64,000 nucleotides of DNA from assembly GCA_963169355.1 (NCBI GenBank), contig CAUJCR010000061.1:1-64000 (forward strand), in the 5' to 3' direction. The DNA is from Bacteroidota bacterium (lineage in GTDB: Bacteria; Bacteroidota; Bacteroidia; B-17B0; Aurantibacillaceae). Within the stretch, counting starts at the first letter, position 1; the number at the start of each line of letters is the position of its first letter. The notes below the pieces were generated by a model. The model was not told the origin of the DNA and searched no databases. It worked only from the letters and a program-made list of their open reading frames with translations. This document shows positions 45,102-56,330 of the stretch, one piece after another. The position numbers and the translations under genes were made by a program.

Positions 45102-46202
45102 ATGAAAAACAAATTTTCAATCATTTTAGTTTCAGCTTTATTAGTAGCTTGCGGATCGCCTGACAAAAAAGCTCAACTTGAGAAATTAAAAAATCAAAAA
45201 GCTGAATTAGAAACAAAAATAAGTGCACTTGAGGAAGAATTAGCTAAGAGTGATACAACTAAACAAAAACTAGTAGATGTTACTACTTCGCCATTAACCA
45301 CTCAAACCTTTAAAACTTACATTGAAGTTCAAGGTAGAATTGATGCAGATGAAAACGTAACACTATCAACTGAGATGCCTGGAACAGTTACAAAAATTAA
45401 TGTAAAAGTTGGTGATGAGGTAAGCAAAGGTCAAGTATTAGCCGAAACAGATGCTAGAGCCATACAACAACAGATAGTTGATTTACAAACTAATTTAGAC
45501 TTAGCAACTCAAGTATATCAAAAACAAAAAAACTTGTGGGATCAAAAAATTGGCACCGAAATTCAATACTTACAAGCTAAAAACACCAAAGAAAGTTTAG
45601 AACATAAAATTGCAACCATGCAAGAACAAGTGAGAATGAGTAAAATTATTTCTCCAATTAACGGAACAATAGATGCTGTAAATATAAAAATCGGACAAGC
45701 AGTTGCTCCAGGCTTTCCTGCTATTAATGTAATTAATTTTTCTAACCTAAAAATAAAAGCAGACGTGTCTGAAAGTTATGCCTCAAGAGTTAAAACAGGA
45801 GACGAAGTATTAGTTTTATTTCCAGACATCAAAGATACATTAAGCTCAAAGATTAAATATGCTGCAAGAGCTATTAATAATTTAACAAGAACCTTTTTAG
45901 TAGAAGTATTACTTGACAATAAAAAAGAATACCATCCTAATATGGTAGCTAAATTAAAAATCAACGATTACCAATCTCCTACTCCTAAAGTTGTGATTCC
46001 TGTAAAATATATTCAAAAAGGAACACACAATCAGTTTGTGATGATAATGGAAAATGGTATTGCAGTGAAAAAAATTATAACTATTTCACGTGAATATAAT
46101 GGTAATGCCGAGATAGCTGAAGGCGTAAAAGAAGGTGATTTATTAATAACCGAAGGTTACGATTTAATTAACGAAGGAGACCATGTAAATCCAAGCAAAT
46201 AG
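45102..46202 (+). CDS. RND efflux periplasmic adaptor (membrane fusion) lipoprotein
   Basis: The 366 residues start with a lipoprotein signal (LLVACGS, Cys17). A charged coiled coil follows directly (about 22-50, LEKLKNQKAELETKISALEEELA). The adaptor core comprises the lipoyl half-motif GTVTKINVKVGDEVSKGQVLAE (about 91-112), an alpha-hairpin (about 113-180), the second lipoyl half (ISPINGTIDAVNIKIGQAV), a beta-barrel domain, and the membrane-proximal end. It links the TolC channel to the RND pump. It lies 32 bases after the TolC gene and 42 before the pump gene. Confidence 0.95.
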   Translation: MKNKFSIILVSALLVACGSPDKKAQLEKLKNQKAELETKISALEEELAKSDTTKQKLVDVTTSPLTTQTFKTYIEVQGRIDADENVTLSTEMPGTVTKINVKVGDEVSKGQVLAETDARAIQQQIVDLQTNLDLATQVYQKQKNLWDQKIGTEIQYLQAKNTKESLEHKIATMQEQVRMSKIISPINGTIDAVNIKIGQAVAPGFPAINVINFSNLKIKADVSESYASRVKTGDEVLVLFPDIKDTLSSKIKYAARAINNLTRTFLVEVLLDNKKEYHPNMVAKLKINDYQSPTPKVVIPVKYIQKGTHNQFVMIMENGIAVKKIITISREYNGNAEIAEGVKEGDLLITEGYDLINEGDHVNPSK

Positions 46203-46244
46203 GACTCTATATTTTAAGTCATTAAACTTTTTAAACGCAACTAT

Positions 46245-49200
46245 ATGTTAGATAAAATAAAAGAATTTAAACCCTCAAGCTGGGCTATTGATAACAAACT
46301 AACTATTTATTTAGTTACCATATTCATTTCTATTGCTGGGATAATGGCCTATAATGCCTTACCTAAAGAACAATTCCCAGACATTACAGTACCAACCATC
46401 TATATTAACACTGTAAATGGTGGCAACTCTCCTACAAATATTGAAAACACCATTACTAAGCCTATCGAAAAACGATTAAAAGGTTTATCTGGAATTAAGA
46501 AATTCACAAGCACATCTCTACAAGATGTATCGGTAGTAGTGGTTGAATTTCATACTAATGTAAAAGTAGAAGTAGCCAAGCAACGGGTAAAAGATGCGGT
46601 AGATGAAGCTCGTGCTGATATGCCAGCTACACTTACTCGTGAACCCATTATTAAAGAAATTGCTTTTTCGGAGATTCCGATTATGTATATCAACATTGCA
46701 GGTAATTACGACTTAAAACAATTAAAAAAATATGCCGAAGATCTAGAAGACAGAGTAGAAGCATTGAAAGAGATAAATGAAGTAAAACTAGTGGGTGCCT
46801 TAGAACGAGAAATTCAAATAAATATTGATGCCTATAAATTACAAGCGGCTCAACTTACTTTAACAGACATTCAAAGAGCCATTGCACAAGAAAACTTAAC
46901 TATTTCTGGGGGTACCATTCCATTAAATGGAATGAAACCAACCCTGAGTATAAAAAGCGAATTTCAAGATCCAAAAGAAATTGAAAACATTGTAGTTACA
47001 TCAGCCAGTGGAGCGAAATTATTTATAAAAGATTTTGCTGAAGTAATTGATAGCTTTAAAGAGCAAGAAAGCTACTCGAGTTCAAAAGGTAAAAATGTTA
47101 TCACACTTAATGTAATAAAACGTTCAGGCGAAAACTTAATTCATGCGGCAGAGAATATTGAAAAAGTGATTGCTGAAATGAAAGCAAATGAATTTCCAGA
47201 AGGTTTAGATATCACCATAAGCGGCGATCAAAGTGATAAAACCAAACACTCTCTTCACGAATTAATTAATACCATCATTATTGGATTTATTTTGGTAACC
47301 GTCGTGTTAATGTTCTTTATGGGAGTTACCAACGCTTTATTCGTTGCACTCTCTGTACCATTATCTATGTTTATTGCATTTTTAATTATGCCGAGTATTG
47401 GTTTTTCATTTAATATGATTGTACTGTTTTCTTTTATCTTAGCACTTGGTATTGTGGTAGATGATGCCATTGTGGTAATTGAAAACACCCATCGTATTTT
47501 TGATAATGGGAAACTACCTATTGTAACAGCCGCTAAACGTGCGGTAGGCGAAGTGTTTATGCCAGTATTATCAGGTACTATTACCACACTTGCTCCATTT
47601 ATTCCTTTAGTATTTTGGCAAGGTATTATTGGTAAATTTATGTACTTTTTACCAGTAACTTTAATTATCTCTTTATTAGCTTCTTTATTTGTGGCCTACA
47701 TTATCAATCCTGTATTTGCAGTTGATTTTATGAAACCACACGAAGAAGAAGCTAAAGAACATGGACGGATTACTAAAAAAGCCCGATTACAGTTAGTTAT
47801 ATATGGTTTAGTGGCACTGTTCTCGTACTTAACAGGTCATTTTGCTGTAGCTAACTTCACTGTATTCTTAGCGTTTTTCTTAGTATTAAATCGTTTGTGG
47901 TTATATAAAGTTATTGAGGCGTGGCAGCTAAGAATTTGGCCAAGCATTGTAAAAAAATATGTAAAAGTATTAGAGTGGTGTTTAAGAAAACCATGGAAAC
48001 CATTAGTTTATGTGCTTGTTTTATTCGTTTTCTCTTTTATTTTATTTGCAGTTCGTAAACCAAAAGTGGTATTTTTCCCAGATGGTGACCCGAATAACAT
48101 TTATGTGTATGTTAGATTACCTGAAGGTACCGACCCTAAAGTAACTAACGACTTAATGAGACGAGTAGAAGCTAAAGTGGAAACTGTTTTAGGGAAAGAT
48201 AATCCTATAGTGGAATCCATGATTACAAATGTAACCATTGGAACCACTGATCCTAAAGATGGCGATCAAAACTCTTACCCAAACAGAGGAAAAATTGCCA
48301 TTGCTTTTGTGGAATTTGAGCACAGAAACGGACAATCTACAACCAGCTATCTGCAAGACTTACAAAATTTAAAATGGGATATACCAGGTGCAGATATTGT
48401 TGTAAACAAAGAACAAAACGGTCCTCCTACTCCAAAACCTATTAGTATTGAAATTATAGGTGAGGACTTTAAAGACTTAGTTGCTAATTCAGAAGGATTA
48501 AAAAAACACATTACCGATGCTAAAATTGGCGGAGTGGTGAGTTTAAAATCTGACTTTGTAACTAACAAGCCAGAGATTGTATTTGATATTGACAGAGAAC
48601 GTGCTTTACGCGAAGGTATCTCCACCTACCAATTAGCCATGGAAATACGTGGTGCTGTGTATGGTGTAGAGGCTACAAAGTTTAGAGATGTAGATGATGA
48701 ATATCCAGTACAATTACGTTATAAATTTGATCAACGTATTGATATTGAAACATTGCGAAATTTAAAAATTACTTACCGAGACATGAATATGGGTGGTATG
48801 GTTCGTAGTGTGCCTCTTGCCTCTGTTTGCGATATTAGATATGACTATACTTACGCTGGCATCAAACGTAAAAACGACAAGCGTGTTGTTACTTTATCAT
48901 CTGACGTGAAAGATGGCTTCAATCCAAACGAAGTAGTTGCCAATGTAGAGCGCGTGATGAAAAGTTACAAAAAATCGGGTAATGTTATTATTCAATTTGC
49001 TGGTGATAAAGCCGAACAAATAGAAACAATGAGTTTCTTAGGAAACGCTATGTTAATTGCTATTGGATTAATGTTATTGGTATTAGTAGGTTTATTTAAT
49101 TCGTTAGGAAAACCATTAATTATCTTATCCGAAATTATATTTAGTGTAGTTGGGGTATTAATTGGTGTATCTGTATTTAAAATGGATATGAGTATTGTAA

Positions 49201-49709
49201 TGACGGGTGTTGGTATTATTGCATTAGGTGGTATTGTAGTACGAAATGGTATATTATTAGTAGAGTTTGCCGAGTTTGCCCGCGAAGGTGGAATGAATTT
49301 ATATGACGCTACGGTAGAAGCAGGCAGAACTCGTATGACACCTGTAATTCTTACTGCCACAGCTGCCATATTAGGTTTAATACCTTTAGCAGTTGGATTT
49401 AATATTGATTTTGAATCGTTATTAGCTACTGGTAATCCTCATATTTTCTTTGGCGGTGATAGTGTTGCATTCTTTGGTCCATTAAGCTGGACGATGATTT
49501 TCGGGTTATTATTTGCAACTGCATTAACTCTTTTATTAATTCCATCTATGTATTTAATAACCGAGCGATTAAAACGTAAATCTATCGTTATACTTGAGCA
49601 TTTTGAGTTACCAAGAGTGGTAATGTATGTGCCTTTCTTAATTCTAATTTTAAAGCTGATTTTGAGAATACAAGGCAGAAAATTAGATTACGGAAATTTA
49701 GATAGATAA
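46245..49709 (+). CDS. RND efflux permease (AcrB/HAE-like)
   Basis: The 1154 residues have the RND layout: first TM (about 20-37), porter domain with FTSTSLQDVSVVVVEF, TM2-6 including FILALGIVVDDAIVVIENTH with the paired aspartates of the proton relay, and the second half from about 585. At the position of the AcrB relay lysine (A-K-N-A-I-L) the protein has Arg1000 (VVRNGILLVEF). An insert with two extra hydrophobic segments lies at about 510-565 between the halves, making the protein longer than AcrB (1049). It exports drugs, bile-salt-like compounds or metabolites by proton exchange. It is the last gene of the tetR operon, with a perfect terminator right after it. Confidence 0.95.
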   Translation: MLDKIKEFKPSSWAIDNKLTIYLVTIFISIAGIMAYNALPKEQFPDITVPTIYINTVNGGNSPTNIENTITKPIEKRLKGLSGIKKFTSTSLQDVSVVVVEFHTNVKVEVAKQRVKDAVDEARADMPATLTREPIIKEIAFSEIPIMYINIAGNYDLKQLKKYAEDLEDRVEALKEINEVKLVGALEREIQINIDAYKLQAAQLTLTDIQRAIAQENLTISGGTIPLNGMKPTLSIKSEFQDPKEIENIVVTSASGAKLFIKDFAEVIDSFKEQESYSSSKGKNVITLNVIKRSGENLIHAAENIEKVIAEMKANEFPEGLDITISGDQSDKTKHSLHELINTIIIGFILVTVVLMFFMGVTNALFVALSVPLSMFIAFLIMPSIGFSFNMIVLFSFILALGIVVDDAIVVIENTHRIFDNGKLPIVTAAKRAVGEVFMPVLSGTITTLAPFIPLVFWQGIIGKFMYFLPVTLIISLLASLFVAYIINPVFAVDFMKPHEEEAKEHGRITKKARLQLVIYGLVALFSYLTGHFAVANFTVFLAFFLVLNRLWLYKVIEAWQLRIWPSIVKKYVKVLEWCLRKPWKPLVYVLVLFVFSFILFAVRKPKVVFFPDGDPNNIYVYVRLPEGTDPKVTNDLMRRVEAKVETVLGKDNPIVESMITNVTIGTTDPKDGDQNSYPNRGKIAIAFVEFEHRNGQSTTSYLQDLQNLKWDIPGADIVVNKEQNGPPTPKPISIEIIGEDFKDLVANSEGLKKHITDAKIGGVVSLKSDFVTNKPEIVFDIDRERALREGISTYQLAMEIRGAVYGVEATKFRDVDDEYPVQLRYKFDQRIDIETLRNLKITYRDMNMGGMVRSVPLASVCDIRYDYTYAGIKRKNDKRVVTLSSDVKDGFNPNEVVANVERVMKSYKKSGNVIIQFAGDKAEQIETMSFLGNAMLIAIGLMLLVLVGLFNSLGKPLIILSEIIFSVVGVLIGVSVFKMDMSIVMTGVGIIALGGIVVRNGILLVEFAEFAREGGMNLYDATVEAGRTRMTPVILTATAAILGLIPLAVGFNIDFESLLATGNPHIFFGGDSVAFFGPLSWTMIFGLLFATALTLLLIPSMYLITERLKRKSIVILEHFELPRVVMYVPFLILILKLILRIQGRKLDYGNLDR

Positions 49710-49715
49710 ACTATG

Positions 49716-49743
49716 AAAAGAGGCAGGAATTCCTGCCTCTTTT
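49716..49743 (+). terminator. Perfect palindromic terminator of the efflux operon
   Basis: A 28-base perfect palindrome (AAAAGAGGCAGG and its complement, centre AATT) starts seven bases after the pump stop codon and ends in TTTT. Confidence 0.9.
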
Positions 49744-49785
49744 ACTTTATAAAAAACGGTTTCTAAAAATATCATTCATATTTTG

Positions 49786-49815
49786 TTGCGAATTAAAAGA
49801 ACTCTCTTATTTTTG
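49786..49815 (+). promoter_or_regulatory. Promoter of the lipoprotein gene at 49842
   Basis: TTG at 49786-49788 and TATTTTTG at 49808-49815, 19 bases apart, fit the Bacteroidota -33/-7 consensus. The expected start is about 20 bases before the ATG. Confidence 0.55.
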
Positions 49816-49841
49816 TGTAGTTTTTTATCAATACAATACTT

Positions 49842-50696
49842 ATGAATAAATTATTTTTAGCCACTGGAATTTCATTATCTCTTATTTTAACCTCTTGTGG
49901 AGGTGATAAACCCATTGAAGAAACTGCCGAAAATGTTACTCCTGAAACAGTTGTAGATACTACACCTGTTACCGTAAACGAAGAAACAAAATTTAAGTTC
50001 GATTTTGCCATCGCTAATATTCCTTCGCCAGTTGCTAGTATTAATGAGTTATCAAACTGGGGTGTAGATTATAACAACACCTTTTTAGTTGATGCTAAAA
50101 AATCTATTACCGCTTCGTTAGAATTCAACAAAGCCGTAATTCTTGGTATTTACAATATTGATATGGCTTATGCCATGATTAATAACCGTGGCGAAGATGT
50201 ATTAAAATATATGAAAACTGTTTTAACCACATCAGATGCATTAGGTTTAAAAGGTGCTGTTGACCAAATGGTTGGTAAACGTGCTGAAAACAACCTTTCT
50301 AATAAAGATTCTTTATTATCTATCTTAGATGAAATCTTTACTAAAAGCGATTCTTATTTAAGAACTAACGAGCGTGTATATACCGCTTCGGCAGTATTTG
50401 CTGGTTCGTGGGTAGAGAGTTTAAATTTAACTTGTAAAATTACTGAATCGGTAACTGATGCGGCTACTAAAGAAAAAGCATACAAACATTTATGGGATCA
50501 ACGTTTTTATTTAAAAAACTTAACTGAACTATTAAATGACTACAAGGATAAAAAAGAATGCGTAGCTTTAAATGATGAATTGAAAAAAATTCATACTGAA
50601 ATTGATGCTATAAAAGACCCGAAAGACATGAAAGAAGAACAATTCAAATCTATTTCTGAGAAAATTTATACATTAAGAAACAACTTAATTAAGTAA
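49842..50696 (+). CDS. Lipoprotein of unknown function, helical
   Basis: The 284-aa protein has a lipoprotein signal (LILTSCGGD, Cys19), then an acidic, threonine-rich linker (about 22-45). An all-helical mature domain carries motifs such as GIYNIDMAYAMINNRGEDVLKY (about 106-127), SLLSILDEIFTKSDSYL, and FAGSWVESLNLTC. I recognise no catalytic residues, though many Bacteroidota genomes have proteins of this size and style. It has its own promoter and terminator and is probably monocistronic. A role at the inner leaflet of the outer membrane is the most one can infer. Confidence 0.8.
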   Translation: MNKLFLATGISLSLILTSCGGDKPIEETAENVTPETVVDTTPVTVNEETKFKFDFAIANIPSPVASINELSNWGVDYNNTFLVDAKKSITASLEFNKAVILGIYNIDMAYAMINNRGEDVLKYMKTVLTTSDALGLKGAVDQMVGKRAENNLSNKDSLLSILDEIFTKSDSYLRTNERVYTASAVFAGSWVESLNLTCKITESVTDAATKEKAYKHLWDQRFYLKNLTELLNDYKDKKECVALNDELKKIHTEIDAIKDPKDMKEEQFKSISEKIYTLRNNLIK

Positions 50697-50716
50697 CGCG
50701 TTTAATGTTTTTTAAG

Positions 50717-50747
50717 AAGCCTGTCGAACCCGACAGGCTTTTTTTAT
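50717..50747 (+). terminator. Rho-independent terminator
   Basis: AAGCCTGTCG (50717-50726) pairs with CGACAGGCTT (50731-50740) around AACC and is followed by a T run, 20 bases after the lipoprotein stop codon. Confidence 0.93.
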
Positions 50748-50771
50748 ACCACAATCCCCATATATTTTAAG

Positions 50772-50779
50772 TAAATTTG
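50772..50779 (+). promoter_or_regulatory. -7 element of the C45 hydrolase gene
   Basis: TAAATTTG matches TAnnTTTG and lies 11 bases before the ATG at 50791, which predicts a nearly leaderless transcript. No clear -33 TTG is seen. Confidence 0.4.
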
Positions 50780-50790
50780 TAACAACATTC

Positions 50791-52482
50791 ATGAAAAAAA
50801 TTACCAAAATAATTTTAAAATCCTTTTTAGTACTCACTTGCTTGTTGTTCATTTTTATTGTCTATTTCATTTTTGCAGTGCAAATAGAAACACCTAAAAT
50901 TGAAAATGACATCACTTTAAATTGGAAACGAGATTCTTTAGGAATAGAAACTTACAAAGTTCAAAACAACTGGTTGCGACATAGCAAAAGCGGCTTGTGG
51001 GAATTATATGTAGAAGGAGACGCCTACGAACGTGGAATTGCCAATGGTATGCTAACAAAAGAATTGCATGCTTTTCAAGAAGAAGCATTCTTTAAACAAA
51101 TTCAAATTTTAGTTCCTAATCTTAATTATTTAAAATTCTTAAAATATTTTGTGGGTTATTTCAATCGTCATCTCCCTAATCATATTACCCAAGAGTACAA
51201 GGAAGAGATTTATGGTATCTCCAAATTTGCGAGCGACAAATACGACTTTATTGCTCCTAAATATCATCGTATTTTAAATTATCATGGTGCTCACGATATT
51301 GGCCACGCCTTGCAAGATAAAAATATGACGGTAGGTTGCACCTCATTCTCGGTGTGGGACAAAAAAAGCGAAGACGGGAAATTACTGGTAGGGCGTAACT
51401 TTGATTTTTATAGTGGCGATGATTTTGCAAAAAATAAAATAGTTCAGTTTACTAATCCTACCACAGGTTATAAATTTGCAACTGTTACTTGGAGCGGATT
51501 TATTGGCGCTTGTAGTGGCATGAATGAAAAAGGATTAACCGTAACTATTAATGCTGCTAAAAGCTCCATCCCTACCGATGTTGCTACACCCATTGCTTTA
51601 TTAGCCAGAGAAATTTTGCAATATGCTAAAAACATTAATGAGGCTATTGAAATTGCCAAAAAAAGAAAAGTATTTGTGTCAGAAAGTATTTTAGTAGGTA
51701 GCGCCTCCGATAATAAAACCATCAGCATCGAAAAGACACCTGAAGACATGGATGTATTTGAAATGCCCAACTCTACTCAGCTAGTTTGTCCTAACCATTA
51801 TCAAGGTAATGAGTTTAAAAACAATTTAGCCAACTTAACTAACCAAATTGAAAGCTCCTCGCTGTATCGCCAAATACGATTAGAGCAACTGCTAGCGCAA
51901 CACTCTACTGTAAATTACACACAAGTTGCTGAAATACTAAGAAATCAAAAAGGATTAAATAATCGAAACATTGGCATGACCAACGAAAAAAATTTGAATC
52001 AATTGTTGGCTCATCACGCCGTTATATTTAAACCTCAAGATAAACTCATGTGGGTGAGTGCTAATCCATTTCAATGTGGCGAATTTATTTGTTACAACTT
52101 AGATAGTGTATTTGCAAAAGCAAGAACACATGATATAACTAAAGAAATTAATGTGACACGATTCACAATTCCTGCTGATGAATTTTTATCTTCTAAAGCC
52201 TATCAGCAATTTATCATTTACAAAGCCCTTAAAAACTACATTGAACCTCTAACTAAAAAATCTGAAAAGATTTTACTAGACAAAAAATTTGAAACAGCTT
52301 TCATTCATTCCAATCCTGAAAACTATTATACCTATGAAATTTTAGGAAATTATTTTGCATCAAGACATCAATTTCAAAACGCTACACACTACTACCAACA
52401 AGCGCTAAGTAAGGAAGTAGCCACACTTAAGGAACGAAGACAAATAGAAGAAAAAATAAGCAAAATTGCTCAAAACCCATAA
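50791..52482 (+). CDS. C45-type Ntn hydrolase (acyl-CoA:6-APA acyltransferase-like), membrane-anchored
   Basis: The 563-aa protein has an N-terminal membrane segment (about 8-32). The AAT/C45 family domain spans about 65-430: YVEGDAYERGIANG, then the nucleophile Cys183 in TVGCTSFSVWD, then GRNFDFYSGDDF, WSGFIGACSGMNEKGLTVTIN and ESILVGSASD. In Ntn hydrolases of this family the chain is cleaved before the cysteine, which becomes the N-terminal nucleophile; substrates are amide or ester bonds (e.g. acyl-amino compounds). The C-terminal 100 residues include a TPR-like helical pair (YTYEILGNYFASRHQFQNATHYYQQAL is this region). The reaction here is unknown. The ABC-F gene follows after 54 bases. 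Confidence 0.85.
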   Translation: MKKITKIILKSFLVLTCLLFIFIVYFIFAVQIETPKIENDITLNWKRDSLGIETYKVQNNWLRHSKSGLWELYVEGDAYERGIANGMLTKELHAFQEEAFFKQIQILVPNLNYLKFLKYFVGYFNRHLPNHITQEYKEEIYGISKFASDKYDFIAPKYHRILNYHGAHDIGHALQDKNMTVGCTSFSVWDKKSEDGKLLVGRNFDFYSGDDFAKNKIVQFTNPTTGYKFATVTWSGFIGACSGMNEKGLTVTINAAKSSIPTDVATPIALLAREILQYAKNINEAIEIAKKRKVFVSESILVGSASDNKTISIEKTPEDMDVFEMPNSTQLVCPNHYQGNEFKNNLANLTNQIESSSLYRQIRLEQLLAQHSTVNYTQVAEILRNQKGLNNRNIGMTNEKNLNQLLAHHAVIFKPQDKLMWVSANPFQCGEFICYNLDSVFAKARTHDITKEINVTRFTIPADEFLSSKAYQQFIIYKALKNYIEPLTKKSEKILLDKKFETAFIHSNPENYYTYEILGNYFASRHQFQNATHYYQQALSKEVATLKERRQIEEKISKIAQNP

Positions 52483-54177
<1,695 letters not shown>

Positions 54178-56133
54178 TTAGCTTATCCTATGTAAATTCA
54201 ATGTTTTTGGTTGACTAATTATTAAAGGAAATTTTTCAATTTTCACCGAACTGCTATCTAAACCAAAGGCCTTAGCTTCACTTAAGCTAAAGCGCTTTAA
54301 AAAGAAATAAATATTTAAAATTACTTTTTCAAAGAAAGGTAATTCGTTGTCATAAGACAAGAATTTTTCTAATACCACAAATTTAAAATCGCCAATAACA
54401 TTATTTTTATTTAAAGATTCATAGCGACTGGTAATATCTACTTCTTTGTTTTTTACCAAGTCCTCTACAACTTTTCTGAAAAGTAAATTGATTTTAGGTG
54501 CTACCCTAAAACCTAACCTAAAATCAATTCTAATAATATCATCGCTTGCTACATGAGTTACCTTATAATCCATACGATACGGCTCATTCATAACATCAAC
54601 ATGCACAAACCAATACACATCGGCTCGCTTAGGTCGTTTCTGAAAAATAGAATACATAATCTTTGATTCTATTTCCTCAGGATTATTAGCGCTTGTCATA
54701 TAAACCAAATGAGTAGCGTATTTATACAAAGAGTTATCGTTGCTCAAATCAATTAATTTTTTAGTATAGTCGGATAATTTTACCATATCAACATATCCTT
54801 GTCTAATTCTTTTTGCGATGTACCATACCGCCATAATAGACATCAAAGCAAAAGCAATTAATAGTGTTATCCAACCGCCATGTGAAAATTTACTCAAGTT
54901 AGCTGCCAAAAACGAAAGTTCTATCACAATATATAGAGCAATTATGAAGTAAATAAAAAATGGATTATAGCGCTTCATGTGAAGATAAAAATTAAGTAAC
55001 GTTGTTGTCATTAACATACATAATACAATAGCCAAACCATAAGCAGCTTCCATATTAGCTGACTCCCTAAAATATAAAGTAATTCCGATACACCCTGCCA
55101 ATAATAACCAGTTAAGTGAAGGTATATACAACTGACCTCTTAATTCTGTAGGATATTTTACCCCAACTTTAGGCCATAAATTTAAGCGCATAGCCTCATT
55201 AATTAGAGTAAACGAACCGCTTATGAGGGCTTGAGAAGCAATTATAGCTGCAATTGTTGCAATGGCAATACCATAAGGCAAAAAGCTTTCTGGCATCACT
55301 GCATAAAAAGGATTCGTAGCTTTAAACATACTCATTGTTTTCCCTTCATTAGAAATGAGCCAAGCACCTTGTCCTAAATAATTTAAAATGAGCATACTTT
55401 TCACAAATACCCAAGAAATACGTATGTTTTGTTTGCCGCAATGCCCTAAGTCTGAATATAAAGCCTCTGCTCCTGTGGTACAAAGGAACACAGCGCCTAA
55501 AATTAAGATTCCAGACGTGTGCGATTTTAATAACAAATAAGTATAATAGGGGTTTAATGCAGATAAGATTGACCAATTATTTGAAATTTGAGAAACTCCT
55601 ATTATACCTAACATCAAAAACCAACAAGTCATTAATGGTCCAAAAAATTTACCTATGAAACTAGAACCAAATTGTTGAATAAAAAATAATCCAAACAAAA
55701 TACCTATTACAATCGGCACTGTATTTATTTGAGGATTAAAAAACCTTAAACCTTCAACTGCTGCTGATACTGATATGGTTGGGGTAATAATACCATCTGC
55801 TAATAATGCGCTGCCTCCTATAATTGCAGGGACTATTAACCACTTAAATTTAGTTCTTCTAACAAGTGTATATAATGAAAATATTCCACCCTCACCATTA
55901 TTATCTGCTCTCAAAGTTAAAATCACATATTTAACTGTTGTTTGCAAGGTTAGTGTCCAAAAAATAGCGGATATAGCACCTTTAACAATATCAGCATTAA
56001 TTACATCTGTACCTACAACTGCATTCATTACATAAAGTGGCGAGGTGCCAATATCTCCGTAAATAATACCAAGTGTTACTAATAAACCCGCTAAGGTTAC
56101 CTTGTTTAACTGTTCATGCTGATGAGATGCCAT
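54178..56133 (-). CDS. kup: KUP/HAK/KT family potassium transporter
   Basis: The 651 residues match Kup from end to end: GIIYGDIGTSPLYV (about 21-34), ADNNGEGGIFSLYTLVRR (about 94-111), ALLADGIITPTISVSAAVEGL (about 124-144), and TGAEALYSDLGHCG (about 218-231). About twelve TM segments extend to around 450, and a hydrophilic C-terminal domain follows (about 460-651, e.g. VDVMNEPYRMDYKV). Kup takes up potassium with protons. It is monocistronic, convergent with the ABC-F gene and divergent from the surface-protein unit at 56331. Confidence 0.96.
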   Translation of the reverse strand: MASHQHEQLNKVTLAGLLVTLGIIYGDIGTSPLYVMNAVVGTDVINADIVKGAISAIFWTLTLQTTVKYVILTLRADNNGEGGIFSLYTLVRRTKFKWLIVPAIIGGSALLADGIITPTISVSAAVEGLRFFNPQINTVPIVIGILFGLFFIQQFGSSFIGKFFGPLMTCWFLMLGIIGVSQISNNWSILSALNPYYTYLLLKSHTSGILILGAVFLCTTGAEALYSDLGHCGKQNIRISWVFVKSMLILNYLGQGAWLISNEGKTMSMFKATNPFYAVMPESFLPYGIAIATIAAIIASQALISGSFTLINEAMRLNLWPKVGVKYPTELRGQLYIPSLNWLLLAGCIGITLYFRESANMEAAYGLAIVLCMLMTTTLLNFYLHMKRYNPFFIYFIIALYIVIELSFLAANLSKFSHGGWITLLIAFALMSIMAVWYIAKRIRQGYVDMVKLSDYTKKLIDLSNDNSLYKYATHLVYMTSANNPEEIESKIMYSIFQKRPKRADVYWFVHVDVMNEPYRMDYKVTHVASDDIIRIDFRLGFRVAPKINLLFRKVVEDLVKNKEVDITSRYESLNKNNVIGDFKFVVLEKFLSYDNELPFFEKVILNIYFFLKRFSLSEAKAFGLDSSSVKIEKFPLIISQPKTLNLHRIS

Positions 56134-56300
56134 GTGAAATAAGCAAAATAAAGGTGTAAATGTAGTATAAAATTCAAGTTCAGAAATAAATTTTAGACAA
56201 GAAATTAAGCAAGTTTATAACCAACTTTTTAACCCCTAAGAACATAACCATAAAAAAGCTTTTTTAACAGTCTGTTTTCCATATTTTTTCCATATCTTTA

Positions 56301-56318
56301 AATACTTAAAAAAGTATT
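56301..56318. promoter_or_regulatory. Palindrome AATACTT-AAAA-AAGTATT upstream of the gene at 56331
   Basis: Perfect 7-base arms flank four A residues, 12 bases before the start codon. The core half-site ATACTT/AAGTAT is the same as in the palindrome upstream of the FadL gene at 20851-20867. A TATCTTTA sequence resembling a -7 element lies directly upstream (56293-56300). Confidence 0.4.
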
Positions 56319-56330
56319 AGTTTTTAACTT

